DNA from: Himantopus leucocephalus
Taxonomy: Eukaryota > Chordata > Aves > Charadriiformes > Recurvirostridae
Length of the DNA: 64,000 nt
Direction: 5' to 3'
Assembly: GCA_003993805.1 (NCBI GenBank)
Contig: RSEF01000001.1
Span: 178,806,023-178,870,022 of the forward strand
Shown here in pieces: positions 12,391 to 25,269 of the stretch (position 1 is its first letter; each line of letters opens with the position of its first letter). The notes beneath the pieces were generated by a model. That model searched no databases. It was not told where the DNA came from and was given only the letters and a program-made list of their open reading frames with translations. The position numbers were made by a program, and so were the translations under genes.

Positions 12391-15349
12391 GCATGACAAT
12401 GCATCTTAAAACGTTTACACTAAAATGAAACTTATACTGACAAATAAAAAAGTTTTATTTATCTTATACTTTCTAATTTTATTGATTCTTTCCTGATTAT
12501 GGCTACTGATAAGTGCTTTTTCATTCAATTCTTCTCTCCTTACCTGCCTCAAATGTTAAATTTGGGGAATTAGGTTTTGACTGTGTTTATTAGTTAGAAA
12601 TTAGTTCACGAGCATTTAAGAAGAAATTTCAGTGTTTTGACAGTTATTTTTAGTATGATCTACATTGTATTGTAATGAGTTTCATACTAATGTCAGATAT
12701 TAATAATTTCATGTTTATTTTTAAATAACGAGTCCTCTCTGTACCATAGGGTTGTTTCATTACTTTGATACGACACAGAAACATGCCCAATGAGGAAAGT
12801 AGAGAGCGTCTGAGTTCCCACTTACACGGTGGATGCCTCTGCCCTGCTATATCCGTCTTTTTTGAAAGTCATTTTCTCCTGAGCTCCGGATGAACTATCT
12901 TTATCAGTAAACTGATTTATTCTCTGTGTTTTCTTATTTCTAAACAATGAGTCACAGTGGAACCTGAAAAATTAAGTGATATTTTGTACGGCTTCATTAG
13001 TCACAGCTATGCTTGGCCTTGATGTTTGGAATAGTTAGTAATACTGTTTTCTTTGCTTGTAGTGTAACTTTTGCTGTATTGAAAACAAACGTATTACTGT
13101 CACTATCACTGGAAGCCTTTCCTGGCAGGGACTGAAGGCACCAGTCACAGGTAAGCAATAAAAAATGCATCTTTTTCAGACATAGGAGGGATTCAATTTT
13201 ATTGCTCTGTGAGAAAAAGTCAATACATTATCACCATAGCAATGCTCACTCCGAGCTTAACAGTTTCTGCGAGGAGAGGAAATACATGCAGTGGTTTGTT
13301 ATGGATGAAAAATTACTTCAAAAGGGTCCTCTAAGAAATATAGCGCCCAATGCTATGTCTTTCCTTGTTCCTCATCATATTAACAAGAGAATAGCAGAAT
13401 TTTGAAACTTGCCAGGGTGCTAAAACTCACTGAAATCTTGTGCATTATTTAAATATCTAAATACTATGAGTGATAACTTTTTCTTTCTCTCTTCATGTAT
13501 TTAGTTTCTCCTTTAACACAGATGGAGGAAAAATATCCCCGAGACAACAAATTCACTGAAGAATGTATGCTTTAGGAATTTCTGTGTTCTTTTGTACTGA
13601 ATGAGAATGAGATGAAGGTTATTTTAGCAAAGACAGCCATTTCCTTCATTCCACTGCTATCCTCCAGTTCCAAAAGGGCAAAACCCTGCCATGTTACCTA
13701 AAAGCAAGTTTGCATTTTGTGCTCTTGGAACTATGGAAAGCAAAAAACCTTCCCAAAAGCAGCATTCCTTCATGAAATTTTCTGAAAAACACTCACTTCA
13801 ATCTTTAGATGTTCTGTTTAATTAAAACTCACTGGAATCTAGGGCATATAATGTGTGTGAATAAAATTGGGCTGTAATTAAGCAATGTTTGCAATAAACA
13901 CTCCACTCCTATTGCACATCATTATATGGATTGCAAAAATACTCTGAAAACATGTTCCTATTAACTGTTAACATCGTAGCATTGTCAGTGTTGTCCTTTC
14001 TAGTTACCAGACAACAATTTTCTTCATAACTATTGACAAATAGTACAGGACAGATATAACTCACTGACAGTCCCAGTCTCTTAGCTATTTTGGACCCAAG
14101 TTACTGAGTTCTGGACACAGTCTACGGCTTCACACTGAATATAAAGGTTGAAAAGTTTGTGATATTATGTGACATTATGTAGCTCTTCACTGTAATAGCG
14201 AACTTTGTGAATCGTGTGCAGGAAGCCCAGATCTTTTGGGTCTCTGAGACTGTGGGTATACTTCCCATAGGGACTGAGAGCCACCGAAGTTCTCCTCATT
14301 TTCCACCCAAGACATGAGACAAAGAGAAAGAAATCGAGAGACTATCCCAGCAAGGGAAATGATACATCATGGGATTTAGAGGCTTAGGCAATATGTGCAA
14401 AACTCAAGGAATAAAATTTTAGTTAGCTAAACTGTTTCAGTAGGTTTAATATCTTCTAGGAATAATTTGAAAGAAAATACCCCAAAACTGCCAGTTCAGC
14501 ATCAGTGAAACCCTCATTAAAGAAAATCCAGAAACTATCCTGTGACTTGGACCGTGGTATTCTGCCATACAAGTGGGTGCCTTACACCCCGGGCTTCAAA
14601 ATTAAATATCCTTCTGCTATTTTTGCATGGCTCTTAAGAAAGAGAAAGCTTTTCCTCTGTAATTTTGAAGAGTATCCCCATATCCAGTCTTTTGATATAT
14701 TCTCCCGGGAAGTTTTGGTTTACAGCCCTTTCAGCTAGAGGAGGTAACAGGATATAAGTCTCTCATTTCCTTGGCAACTGTGCTAACCATTAGGTTATTC
14801 TATGAAAGAAAAGAGTGAGCCCAGCTGAGTTCTCTAAGGAAGCGACTGTTGGTGCTCACTTTCAAGTAAAAGCTTTCTCAGGCACTCTGCGCTGCTCTGT
14901 AAGCTTTCGGTCTGCTAAATACATTTTGCTGCAAGTGGATAAGATGATAAGATAATGGAAACCATAAAAGAAGCCACAAAATGCATATAATGTCTTTGGC
15001 CTGGTCACTGACAGAAGAGCGTTTAACGCTGCTGTTAACAGCATTTAACTAAATAGATTTAAACAATAACTTGGCCCATACTGCTAACCTACGTAAAGAG
15101 CCAAGGACAAATGGCACTAACCACCTCGAATCTGCACCGCTTAGTGCTGGCGCCTGGACGAACAGATATGTCTTGGATGGAGGTAATCCAACACAGAGAC
15201 AGCGACTGAGCTAACATTTAAGTAGCGCGCTCAAGATCACCCTGTGGCCCCCTTTTATTTCATCACAGATGCACAAGAACACAGATAAGTTAGTGCTTAT
15301 GTTTTCTCAAAGTTTTCAAAATGTTATAAAGGCTTAAAAAATATTTGGT

Positions 15350-15495
15350 TAAGAGTTAAAGTTAGAAATTTCTTATTTTACTATAATAAAGTAATAATTT
15401 TATATTTTAATAATAAGAGAGACTGAATAATTTAATAATTTTTATAATTTAATAATTTAATTTTAATAATTTTATTTTAAGTAAAGGAAATAATT
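15350..15495 (+). repeat. AT-rich low-complexity region (AATTTTAATA)n-like
   Basis: Irregular repeats of taataatttta and aataattt give a nearly pure A/T stretch. It is simple sequence. Confidence 0.8.
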
Positions 15496-16230
15496 TTATT
15501 TTGAAACCAGCAGTCCTACCTGGAATAAACTCAGAGCATTCTGGTTCATAAAAAGGCTCCACAGTCAGAGGATGACCTTGTAACTGAATACAGCTACACC
15601 AAAGACAGTGTCAGTTCAAATGATAAGCTAGAGATGTGGTTTTCAACCTTTTCTACTTTTGGAAGCTTAGCCATTTTTCAGTAGCATATAAGAACAATTT
15701 AAGCTCACTGACAAATAATCATCCTGGTTTTCTAAAATACCTGGCTTTTTTTTATTCTTTTGAAGGAATTTACAGTCCCCAGAAGCCTCAGTATCACAGG
15801 TTAAAATACATTATGGTGAACAAACATCTTTCTCATGCACAATTTTCACTTGCCTTTCTTTTTGATTTAAATGAGAGTTCTGCTTGATGTGGGTTTTGGG
15901 TTCAGTTGATCTCCTATTTCCAAATTATTTTTTTTTCATGGAGGAGGTACTTCCATGCAACTTGTTTCCAGATGGTGGCTGAATTTGTCTCTTCTTTCCA
16001 AGGCAAATACTTTCATAAAATCTGTAACAGGAAAGCCAACTGATAGATGTGTGTAGGATAAAAGTATTCTTCTCTCACAAACATAGCAAATTAAAATTAT
16101 ACAGGAACCTGTATTCACCTAGGTTCACTCCACCTTTAAAATATTCTATTTTGCATTTGATTTACTGTCAGTGAAACACAAAATTATAATTATATTTCTT
16201 TTGAAAGGCAACTGAATAACAAGTCAATGT

Positions 16231-16260
16231 GAACTACCCTGAACTACCCCGAACTACCCC
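16231..16260 (+). repeat. Three tandem copies of a 10-mer
   Basis: The unit gaactacccc occurs three times head to tail, with a single difference in the first copy (gaactaccct). Confidence 0.9.
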
Positions 16261-19200
16261 ATGACATTTATTCCATCATTTTTATTAGTTTTAAATCTAA
16301 TACAATCTTCAGCATAACAATCTCTTCCCAGTCTTCTTTTAACAGCAAAAGCTGAGATTTTTCTGTGGCTAAGGGATGTCACTTTCACAGGAAAAAAAAA
16401 ATGTAATAGGCTTAAGAGAACAAGAAATCTTCCTGACAGTTCTTTTAGGGAACAAAGCTGTAGAGAAATTTTAAAAATATGAACTTTTCTTCAAAAAAAA
16501 AAAAGGTGACAGTGGTTGCTTATTTCTCTTTCTGGGAGGTATTACCAGGGAATCCAATCATGAGGAAGATATGCTCAGCAGTAGTGAGTTAATGAATCCC
16601 AAAGGGAAACAGGAAAAGGACGAACTCCGAAGAACCTACCACCCTGAGAAACTTGTCCTAAATAAGTTCATCGCCCAATGAACAAGAGAAAATTTTTTTA
16701 AAGAATTCTTCTTAGTGTGTACATGTAGGACATTTTTATTGTCATTTTAATCATGCACAGACTTTTTAAAAAAATTTATTACGAAGTATTGACTTGTAAA
16801 AGTCCTTGAAAAGTTCTTTGATTTCTGGAGTTTAGACCAAACCAGAGGTACAGAGTCAACATTTGACTCTTCACTACAGGAAGAAGAGCCACCTACCAGG
16901 CTTCAAGCCGTAATCTACACATATCCTCTAAACTAAATATCCAAGTTTAGGATCAGCTTCTGAATGAATAGAGCTGAGGTCAAGATAGAACCACAAAGAC
17001 CGGACTCGGAAGGTGCTTGCTTTCATAGACATTGACATCAACCGCCCTGTTGTTTCCTATTTACATTCTTATGAAGAAACAGGTTTTTGGTCCCAGCTCG
17101 CTTCCAGCTATCTGGCATTAATTCTGCCTTCCAAAGAGGGCACACAGAACAACTGTGTTGCACAACAGTAGTTTTAGTAGTCTCCTATAGTCCCTCTGCT
17201 CTTAATGTTACACGTAGAGCCCAAACCATTCCTTGCCTTCCTGTCTAAAATGCCCACATAGTCTGACAGCTGTCTCTAACCGTATGTGCAATTGTATGTC
17301 CAACATTTGGTATGCTTCCAGCAACAATCCTAATACCATCTATTAATCTGGTCATTAATGTCCTGATTGCATTTGGTCATTTCAGGAAAGGGAGAAGTTA
17401 TTTTGGATGAGAATTTACATCTTCAGTAAAAAATATTTTACCAACTTTGTTCCCATTTAATGGCTAAACACTCCTTCAGCAAATATTCTCCTACAGGAAC
17501 AGCATCTGACTCACAAATAGATCAGGTGCCCATCTCCATTAACCTTCTGGGATAACATGCGCTGTTCCCTATCTGTGAAGTGACTGTCTGTACGACAAAC
17601 TAATTTGGAAAGCTATACACAGCTGTGGACAGGACAGCGCTCCAAAGGTTTAGAAGGCTTTGTTGCAGACTTCCCTCTATATTAATTCCTGAAACCATCA
17701 AGGTCAGTCAAAGGAAGAATGACGACGCAAATGTAATAATTGCTTTTATCAAGAGGTTAGTTATATGCTTTTCAAGCCTTTCAGCAGGATCTACCTTAAG
17801 ATATGAGTAGAATTGAAAAGTCCAGTGGGATGATTTGAACTTTACCCCTGAGCTGAGCTTCCTGGTGTTTGTGTGTGTTAGAGAACAATGCAGATGATTG
17901 CCAAGCTGGGAACAGTTGGCTTGCAGCAGTTGCAAGATGCGTGACTCGCCACTGAGCCTCCGGACTCAGCAGGCAAAGTAGAAACGGGACATGCATCCAC
18001 GTGACCAAACTCAGACTGGGGTTTTGTGGGGATATGAAGTGAAAAGTCAGTAGTTCCCTTTCTTCTTTGCATTCCTGGACAGCTGTTGCACAATTTGAGC
18101 TGTGGTGAAATGATCAGATTGACCTTTTCAGCCTGCTAAGCGGAATGAAGATATTGAGTAAACTGCGTTCAGACTACTAAATCCCACCACTGAGCAGTGC
18201 TGAGATGACTAGTTTCAGACAGCCCCAGGCAGAGTCTCAGAAAATCTGTGTCAAATTTGCATGGGTCTAGACAAAGGGATTCCCAACAAAGGACTGTCAT
18301 GAGATCATTAGTATCCAAAAAGCCTAACCTTTTTTTTTTTTTAACTGACCAAAATCCATTAAAATAGTCTGCTCTGGGACTTCATAGGCAACTTGTGTTT
18401 TTCATTCAACTATGAAGCAACCTGCAGAGTATACAAGTTCATAAGTCCGATTACATTATTAAGGTCTCTTATCTCACAGTATATTATCATCTTTGAGATG
18501 CCAATTGCAGGGAGAATCACCTGAAGCGTAGTTAGCCCAATGCCAGCCACTCAGCCAGACTTCTGCTTCCCTATCTCTGACATACTCTGAATGATCTGCT
18601 GGGTCCAGAAGGCATTTCAAGAGACCGTTTCCACTTATGACAGAAATCTGCCGTGTCAGCCCACTGATTTGAGATCCATCCTGAACATCTATTCATTTCG
18701 ATGGTCAACACGGGCCTGATTCAGTCGCCTAAACAAAGGCACCAAGGGCACCTCCCTGCCTCCAGCTGCCACTGAAGAAAGGTGCAGGTCTCTCACAGGA
18801 CTTGTGTCATAACCTGCTAGTCCTCTGTATAGGATATAAAAGGCATCCTGAATTCTCTAGGGCTTCTCAAATGACACCAGTTATGTTTGGGCAATGTGTT
18901 TCTGCCACGAGACCAGAGCTAGATAATTTAACTCCTAGCAAAGGCTGTCAGTTCTTTCAGTACTGTAGAAGGGCTGGTCTCCAGTCAGATCTTGAGCCAG
19001 TAGCATCTCAGGCTATCACTTAAAACATCTAAATTAAGATTAAAGCTGAAACCATGACAAAATCCTGGAGAATATGTTATGAACAGTATACAGGAGAATA
19101 AGTGGAGCCAAGCACATTCATTGTTTTATGATTTTGCTGTTTCCGCTCATGTTTCTTACAGAGGGGACACAGTCAGATGAACTCATCACCTCCCCTCCAA

Positions 19201-19813
19201 ATGGAGCATGAGGCACAAAAAATAGTGCTGGTGAGAATCTGGTCTTTACATCTCTATATGGGACTACAGAGTCCAGATCATAGGACTCTTTAGTGATGTA
19301 GCTGAAACCAGTTTATATATGGTGTGAGAAGCTGTATCCAGTTGCAACAATTATTGTGTATTTCAGCAAGAATTCCCCATGTGTATAATCTATTTTGGAA
19401 CATAGATTCCTCATGCAGATTTCCTCATCAACTCAAACTCTGATTGGAAAGACAGGGAGAAACCTTTCATGGGAAATATTCCAGCAAGATGACTTTTGTC
19501 GTGTGGTTAATTGAAAGGCAGCCTCACTTATCAGACTAAAATTTTATCTTTTTTCTGTTGAAACCTGAAGATCCTGTAGTCTGAATGACACCAGAAACAG
19601 TCTGTGGATTTACCCTATCTAATACCAGGCTTGTAATTTAGGTCATAGCCTCCATTTAAAGACATGGGAGAAGAGATAGAAGACTCATACATGTCCTCAT
19701 GTACTCTCAATAGCACCTCCAGATGGCAAACTAGCCCACCTATCATCTGAGTCATGCACTGACTGTTGAAAATCAAAGGCAATCACTTTCCTGATAGTAG
19801 ATCTTCGGTTATT

Positions 19814-20064
19814 TGCCTAAAATTAGTTTCGAAAAATCTGGACTCTAAAATGTTTCAGTGTACTGGCTGATTAAACTACTGCTGACTCTTACAAAATGAA
19901 CTGCAATCTGCAGAGCAGAAACTGGATTTGGAAAAAAANTGCCTAAAATTAGTTTCGAAAAATCTGGACTCTAAAATGTTTCAATGTACTGGCTGATTAA
20001 ACTACTGTTGACTCTTACAAAATGAACTGCAATCTTCAGAGCAGAAACTGGATTTGGAAAAAAA
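19814..20064 (+). repeat. 125-base tandem duplication around a gap base
   Basis: Copies 19814-19938 and 19940-20064 have equal length and are nearly identical (for example tttcagtg/tttcaatg and ctgctgac/ctgttgac). A single N lies between them at 19939. This is probably an unmerged contig overlap. Confidence 0.87.
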
Positions 20065-23000
20065 CCACAAATATCTATATTTCTTCTGTATAAGTAAACC
20101 AAATAGTCAGATGAAGCACTGTTTCAAGTTCAGCAGTCCTAAAAAAGTTTTTCATTCTTTTCATCACCATCAATCTTTGGATCTCAAAGGATTTTTTTTG
20201 AACAGAAGTGCGTTATATTTTGCCCAAAACATTTGAGCTAATCTAGTTTGCAACTGATTTTTTTGGTTAATTTTATCAGACTGACTGGATGATCTTTCTT
20301 TAATTTGCTAATATTCTTAACATTTTACTAATCCATTTCCCTATGTCTTCTTAATCGTTGTTTCTTGTTGAGTGTCCTTGTTTCTTATTATCTCCTGATA
20401 AATTACGTTGCAAGGCATGTTTTCATGGCTCCTAAAAAAACTCCCGTGTGCCAGTATTTGTGAGCACTAGCTGTATGGCTGAAACACAAATAAGTCAATT
20501 GGTGCTTCATAAACAAACAGGAGGGGGAAAGGGAGGGTGATGAAGGCTTGCTCTCCATCTGACATGAAGCTGGAACGCAGCCGGAGTTTGTAGCTGGACC
20601 CAGACCTTGGTACATGCCCCCACGTTCCACAGTTCAGATTGCCTTAAGTGCTATTAGTACAGAAGAAAGGAAGTCAAATAAGAAAATAAAGAGTATAATT
20701 TTTTTTTTTTAATGAGGCTTCCTGTGACCTACCTTTCCAAAGGCTGGTAATGGCTGATCCATCTCTTCCCAGAACCAATGTTTAAAGATCTAAAATTCCG
20801 ACTGTCAGTTCAGATTTTGACTAGATAGGGCGCAGTCACCACTTGTTTCTTGTGCTGCATTCATCCTAGGCTAGTCACTTTAGGATTATTAAAGGAAGTT
20901 ATAGGTTTAATTCAGTAGAAATCAAGAACCAAGGTTAAATTTATTTAATTACTAGATTCAAAGCTCCAGCCTGGTTGCTTGTTTACCTCTAAAATGACCC
21001 GATAGAAAGCATAGCTTCATGTTCATAAAAAATTATGGGGAAATCTTCAAAGAAATATGTTTCTTTTCTCTTCATACCTTTCAGACATCCTAGACTACCC
21101 AACATATTCATTTCCAAAGCATCTAAAACATTAGGTTACCTACTATGAGCTACGCTCATTTAAACTGAATTTATATTAGCTTCTATTATCAAATTGCCAT
21201 AGCTAAGTTACTCATATAACAACTTTGAACTTGGGTGCTTTCAAAAACAAATTACTAAGCATCCAAGACATTCCAATTTCATAAAGATATAGCTTTCCTT
21301 TCCTTACTAGACATCAAGTAAGATTTTTAAATGGTAACTAGAGTCTTTCTGCTAGTAAACTAACTTCTATTTATCACCATGCTTCATAAAATCTATTTAT
21401 CAACATGCTTCAGTTCATTTTATCCAAATATATAAAGCAAACTTCTTAAACCTAAATTTTCCCTCATTCCATTTCAGCAATTCCAAATAGCCTTAGTAGC
21501 TTCATCATCACTTTTATACAGAGCTGTTGCTAAGTAAAAAATTCAGAAGGTCTTGAATTTTTAAGAGCTATTCCTGGGCTGTTCTTTAATATCCCCACGA
21601 GAGGGATCACCTTATCTTCGCATATATCTAAAAATTGCATGGGGCTATATCGCCTACAGCCTCAGCATAGACATGTAAACTGAGGTTCAGACAAGAATAA
21701 ATATAGTCCCAGTTTTCTATTTTTCTCAGAATATATCAGAAGTAAAATTCTGGAAATTCATGAGGTAAAAAAGATCTAGCAAAAACAAGATTATAAATTT
21801 TAGAAGCAAAGGCAACTTGTTGCAGAACTTCCTAAAACTTGGACAAGTTAAGGGATCAGCCAACCCAGCAACTTAAAGCAGCAGTCAACAGCAGTTCCCA
21901 TATTAAAACAAAACTGGTTTAAGTACAATGGAAAACTAATAAGATGAGCTGCAGCTAGCAGCTTTCTAATAATTAAGGTCTGAGGCCTACACTGGGATAT
22001 AGCTTCAGCTAAAGGTGAACTAGTGTGGAAAATAAAATGAAAGTAGCTGACTAGCAAGATTCCTGAACTTTGAAATACAACTTTTTCCATTGTGGAGGTC
22101 AAGGAATGAGGTTGGTAGGGCTTGCTGGAAGACCTTCAGCGAAAATGACTGAGTAAGGGTTTAAGGGCTAACGAGAATGAATATATTGTGATTTTACTTG
22201 CTCTTATGACAGAACAGAGCTATAGCTAAAGGTAAATTGCATTCTATGCTCAGGTATAATCAAAGTAAATGGGCTTCTAACAGCAGAAATCAAAAGCATG
22301 GCTCCATCACCCCATTCTAGAAAGACTTGCACCAGAAGCCACATCTGCTTTCATATTTTGCTACTTTGCATTGCGTCAAGATGAGTAAAGAAACTGGAAA
22401 AGCACCATAACCGCCTGATTAAAAGATGTCTAAAGCTTTTACGTACTATTTATCTGTACCAAGCTCTAATTAAAATATGGTGGGCACCTCTGGAGGGCAA
22501 TTCATTCCACCATAAAAACGGATGCCTAAGACAGGTGGGATGAATTGCTCTTTGGAGATACTTGTCTCTTTTCATTTACTACAGAAAGAGCTTGCCTAGT
22601 GTAAGCAACACAGCTAATACATATATAGGTGGTTAAAATGAGTGAATCCTACCTGGAGGATATTGATTATTAGTTGCTAGTGATAGACTGATATATGTTA
22701 CATACTTAAATTTCAAGCCAGATTAGTCTGAGATGCCTAACCTTTAGATCACTAAAATTTGATAAAAAAAGCCTTCCCTTTTTATGACAAGAACGATTAC
22801 CCTAGAGAAGGGCTTGTAAGTCATCTTCCAACTTATTCCAAGTGTGAATGTGAGCAGGAAATACTTGAAAATTTCATCAAAATGCAACTAACTAGTTTTA
22901 TATTATACTTCATTGCTTTAAAATCATTATTCCAATAACTGTTTTGAATGGAGGGAGGTGCTAAGAGGCTTGTCGGGTCATCCTAAATTCACCAGTTACA

Positions 23001-24622
23001 CGCGGCGCTTCCAGGTTATTTCTGAGCAATATGTTGCAAACAGTCCTAGTCTTACATCACCTGTAAGTGGCTCTGGAAAAAAGGAGTGGAGATAGTCCAT
23101 CTGTATATGACTATTTATTTTGTACCTTGCTCCAAACACCTGTATCTGTATGGCTTTATACAGACATAAGGATACAGCATTCACAAAGCTGATGATTCAT
23201 TTCTGGGTAAAACTTCACTGAATATCATTCCTGTATTTCTGTTCTTTGGGGTTTTTTCAGTTATTAAATGTGCTACATCGTTTTTTTAAAAGGAGAGCAT
23301 TCAAAATTAAACTAATTGGCTCATAGTCCACCTGCTCTACAGCTACTCAGCATTCAATCAATCATAAATTAAGAAGTTTGTTTAAAAAATATAGAAGAGG
23401 AATTTAAAAATAGCAATAGGAACATTAACATTACATTTTATAACATATAATTTCATTCTACTTTTTGCTCTGCAGACTATAAAAATATAGGGTGTGCAAA
23501 CAGATACAAATGTAGCCCAAATAGATAAGTTTCTACTTGAAAAGCATAGCTGCTCCTTCACCTGATGCCTAATGGTTTTTACAACACAGAATATCAGTCT
23601 GGCATTAAATTTATATAACAAGAATGTGATTTAGTGAAGATTCTTTTTCACAGAATATCTTTGATTCCTATTTGTAGTAATGCAACAAACATCATAATGT
23701 AGTTTACACGGTTGTTACTTTAAAAGTTGCTATTTTTAAAACCTTAAATTCTGTGACCAGACCTTATAGTTGCCCACATTGACGTTTGCTGAGGAATCAT
23801 TTGTTTCTAAATACTTCTTTAATGTCTTCATAGAAACATATAAAATATATACATGAATAGTGCTTTTGATATACCAATAAATATACAAAATTATAAGATC
23901 CCGCGTGTCTTCACTGACCTTTGGGGGCATGGACAATGGATAGGGTCAGATGTATTCCTTGTTCCAGCTAAGCACCTTTGTATTGCAACCTGAAGGATGT
24001 TTCTATCTTGCTAACAGGAATCCAAACTTTTTTCTGGCAACCCAAACTCAGTAAGGAGTACCTCTACTAAGTGCAATGGCAGGAGGAATAGGTATAACTC
24101 AACAACAGGGTATATAAAGATAGAATCACTTTTCTTCTCCTCTTCACTTCTCCATTCTGTAATTAAGGATTACATTAAGTCCTTTTTGATACAACGCTGT
24201 GCTTAGATGTTATGGGAACAGAATGTGGATTCTTTAAAGACTTAGGAAAATAGCCTGCCTCACTTTGTGAAAAAATAGTACACAGCTGTGAATCAGCCAA
24301 GGTATATGATTCCCAGCTGATAACCCTAAAGGTAGTCCAAGCTCAGAGAGAAGGATGTTATTGAGGGTGAGAAGAGGAAGGAAAAGAAGATGAGAGATGG
24401 CGTGTGAATTGAAGGCTAGCAGGAGGCTTTTGTCTGCTTGATGAACTGAATAATACTTTCTTTTTGAGTTTGTTTGTAAAATAAAGACTGTTTGTTCAAA
24501 TGCAGTAGTTGTACAGAGCTGGAAGTTATCACAATTGTGCTACTTTAGTGGTCTTGTTTCTCATTAAAAATGAACAACCAAGCTGTAACTGAGGTAATTA
24601 TTATCTTCTTAATATTGGTATT
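20065..24622. other. AT-rich intergenic sequence, no gene seen
   Basis: No coding, RNA or mobile feature was recognised. A two-copy 26-base repeat (tctatttatcaycatgcttca) lies at 21366-21412. Confidence 0.5.
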
Positions 24623-24697
24623 AAAAAAGCATATTTTTTTGGGGGGAAAAAAACCCTACNAAAAAAGCATATTTTTTGGGGGGGAAAAAAACCCTAC
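24623..24697 (+). repeat. 37-base tandem duplication around a gap base
   Basis: Copies 24623-24659 and 24661-24697 contain T, G and A homopolymers and differ only in their lengths. One N separates them at 24660. Unresolved homopolymers probably stopped the contigs from merging. Confidence 0.83.
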
Positions 24698-25246
24698 TAA
24701 TTAACTTGTGAAAATGAAAGCATTATGTAGCTTTGTGGGGGTTTTTTTGGTAATTGTTTTTTGTTTTGATGGGGTTTTTTTTATAGCAGTAATTTTTGAG
24801 TTACTGTATAGTATAAGAGTGGAACTGGAATCTGGACAATGGTAGAAGCATCTTTGTGGTAGAAGTAAATTCTATTAAAGGATAAATCACATATACTGAT
24901 AAATCTTAAGAAGTACTTGTTAATCAGATAGTTAATAATTTATTTTCTATATGGTGGTGATATCTGAGTTGGAATATTGTGTAGTACTAACATGGAAGCC
25001 TATAGAAGTAGTTCTGTCAAAGAGAGAAAGAAGATTTATTTAATGAGACCTACTTTTATATAAAAGCATAACTAATGCTATTTCATCTTTGGCTGTCTAG
25101 CACTGCAGTCTTTTCTGTTACCTAAGGAGTGACATTAAAATAATTACACAGTAATTGTTGTCATTCTGTTTGTACTCCTGATGCTACCACAAATTTAGTG
25201 TTCTTGTTCTCTTCTTCTAAAAGATCTTTAAGGACTAGGATAGTTT

Positions 25247-25269
25247 GGGGGNGGGGGGGGGGGGGGGGG
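25247..25269 (+). repeat. G homopolymer containing an assembly gap
   Basis: A run of at least 22 G is interrupted only by an N at 25252, so its true length is uncertain. It could fold as a G-quadruplex. Confidence 0.85.

Larger units (their letters stand above)
12391..19813. other. AT-rich intergenic sequence, no gene seen
   Basis: Only short frames without motifs are present. A very AT-rich, taataatttta-type low-complexity stretch lies at 15350-15495, and a threefold 10-mer at 16231-16260. No RNA gene or splice-bounded exon could be supported. Confidence 0.55.

Noticed and set aside
13080..13155. Possible exon ending in cacag|gtaagc
   Set aside because: The donor is good, but no convincing acceptor or protein-like frame precedes it and no other exon is nearby.
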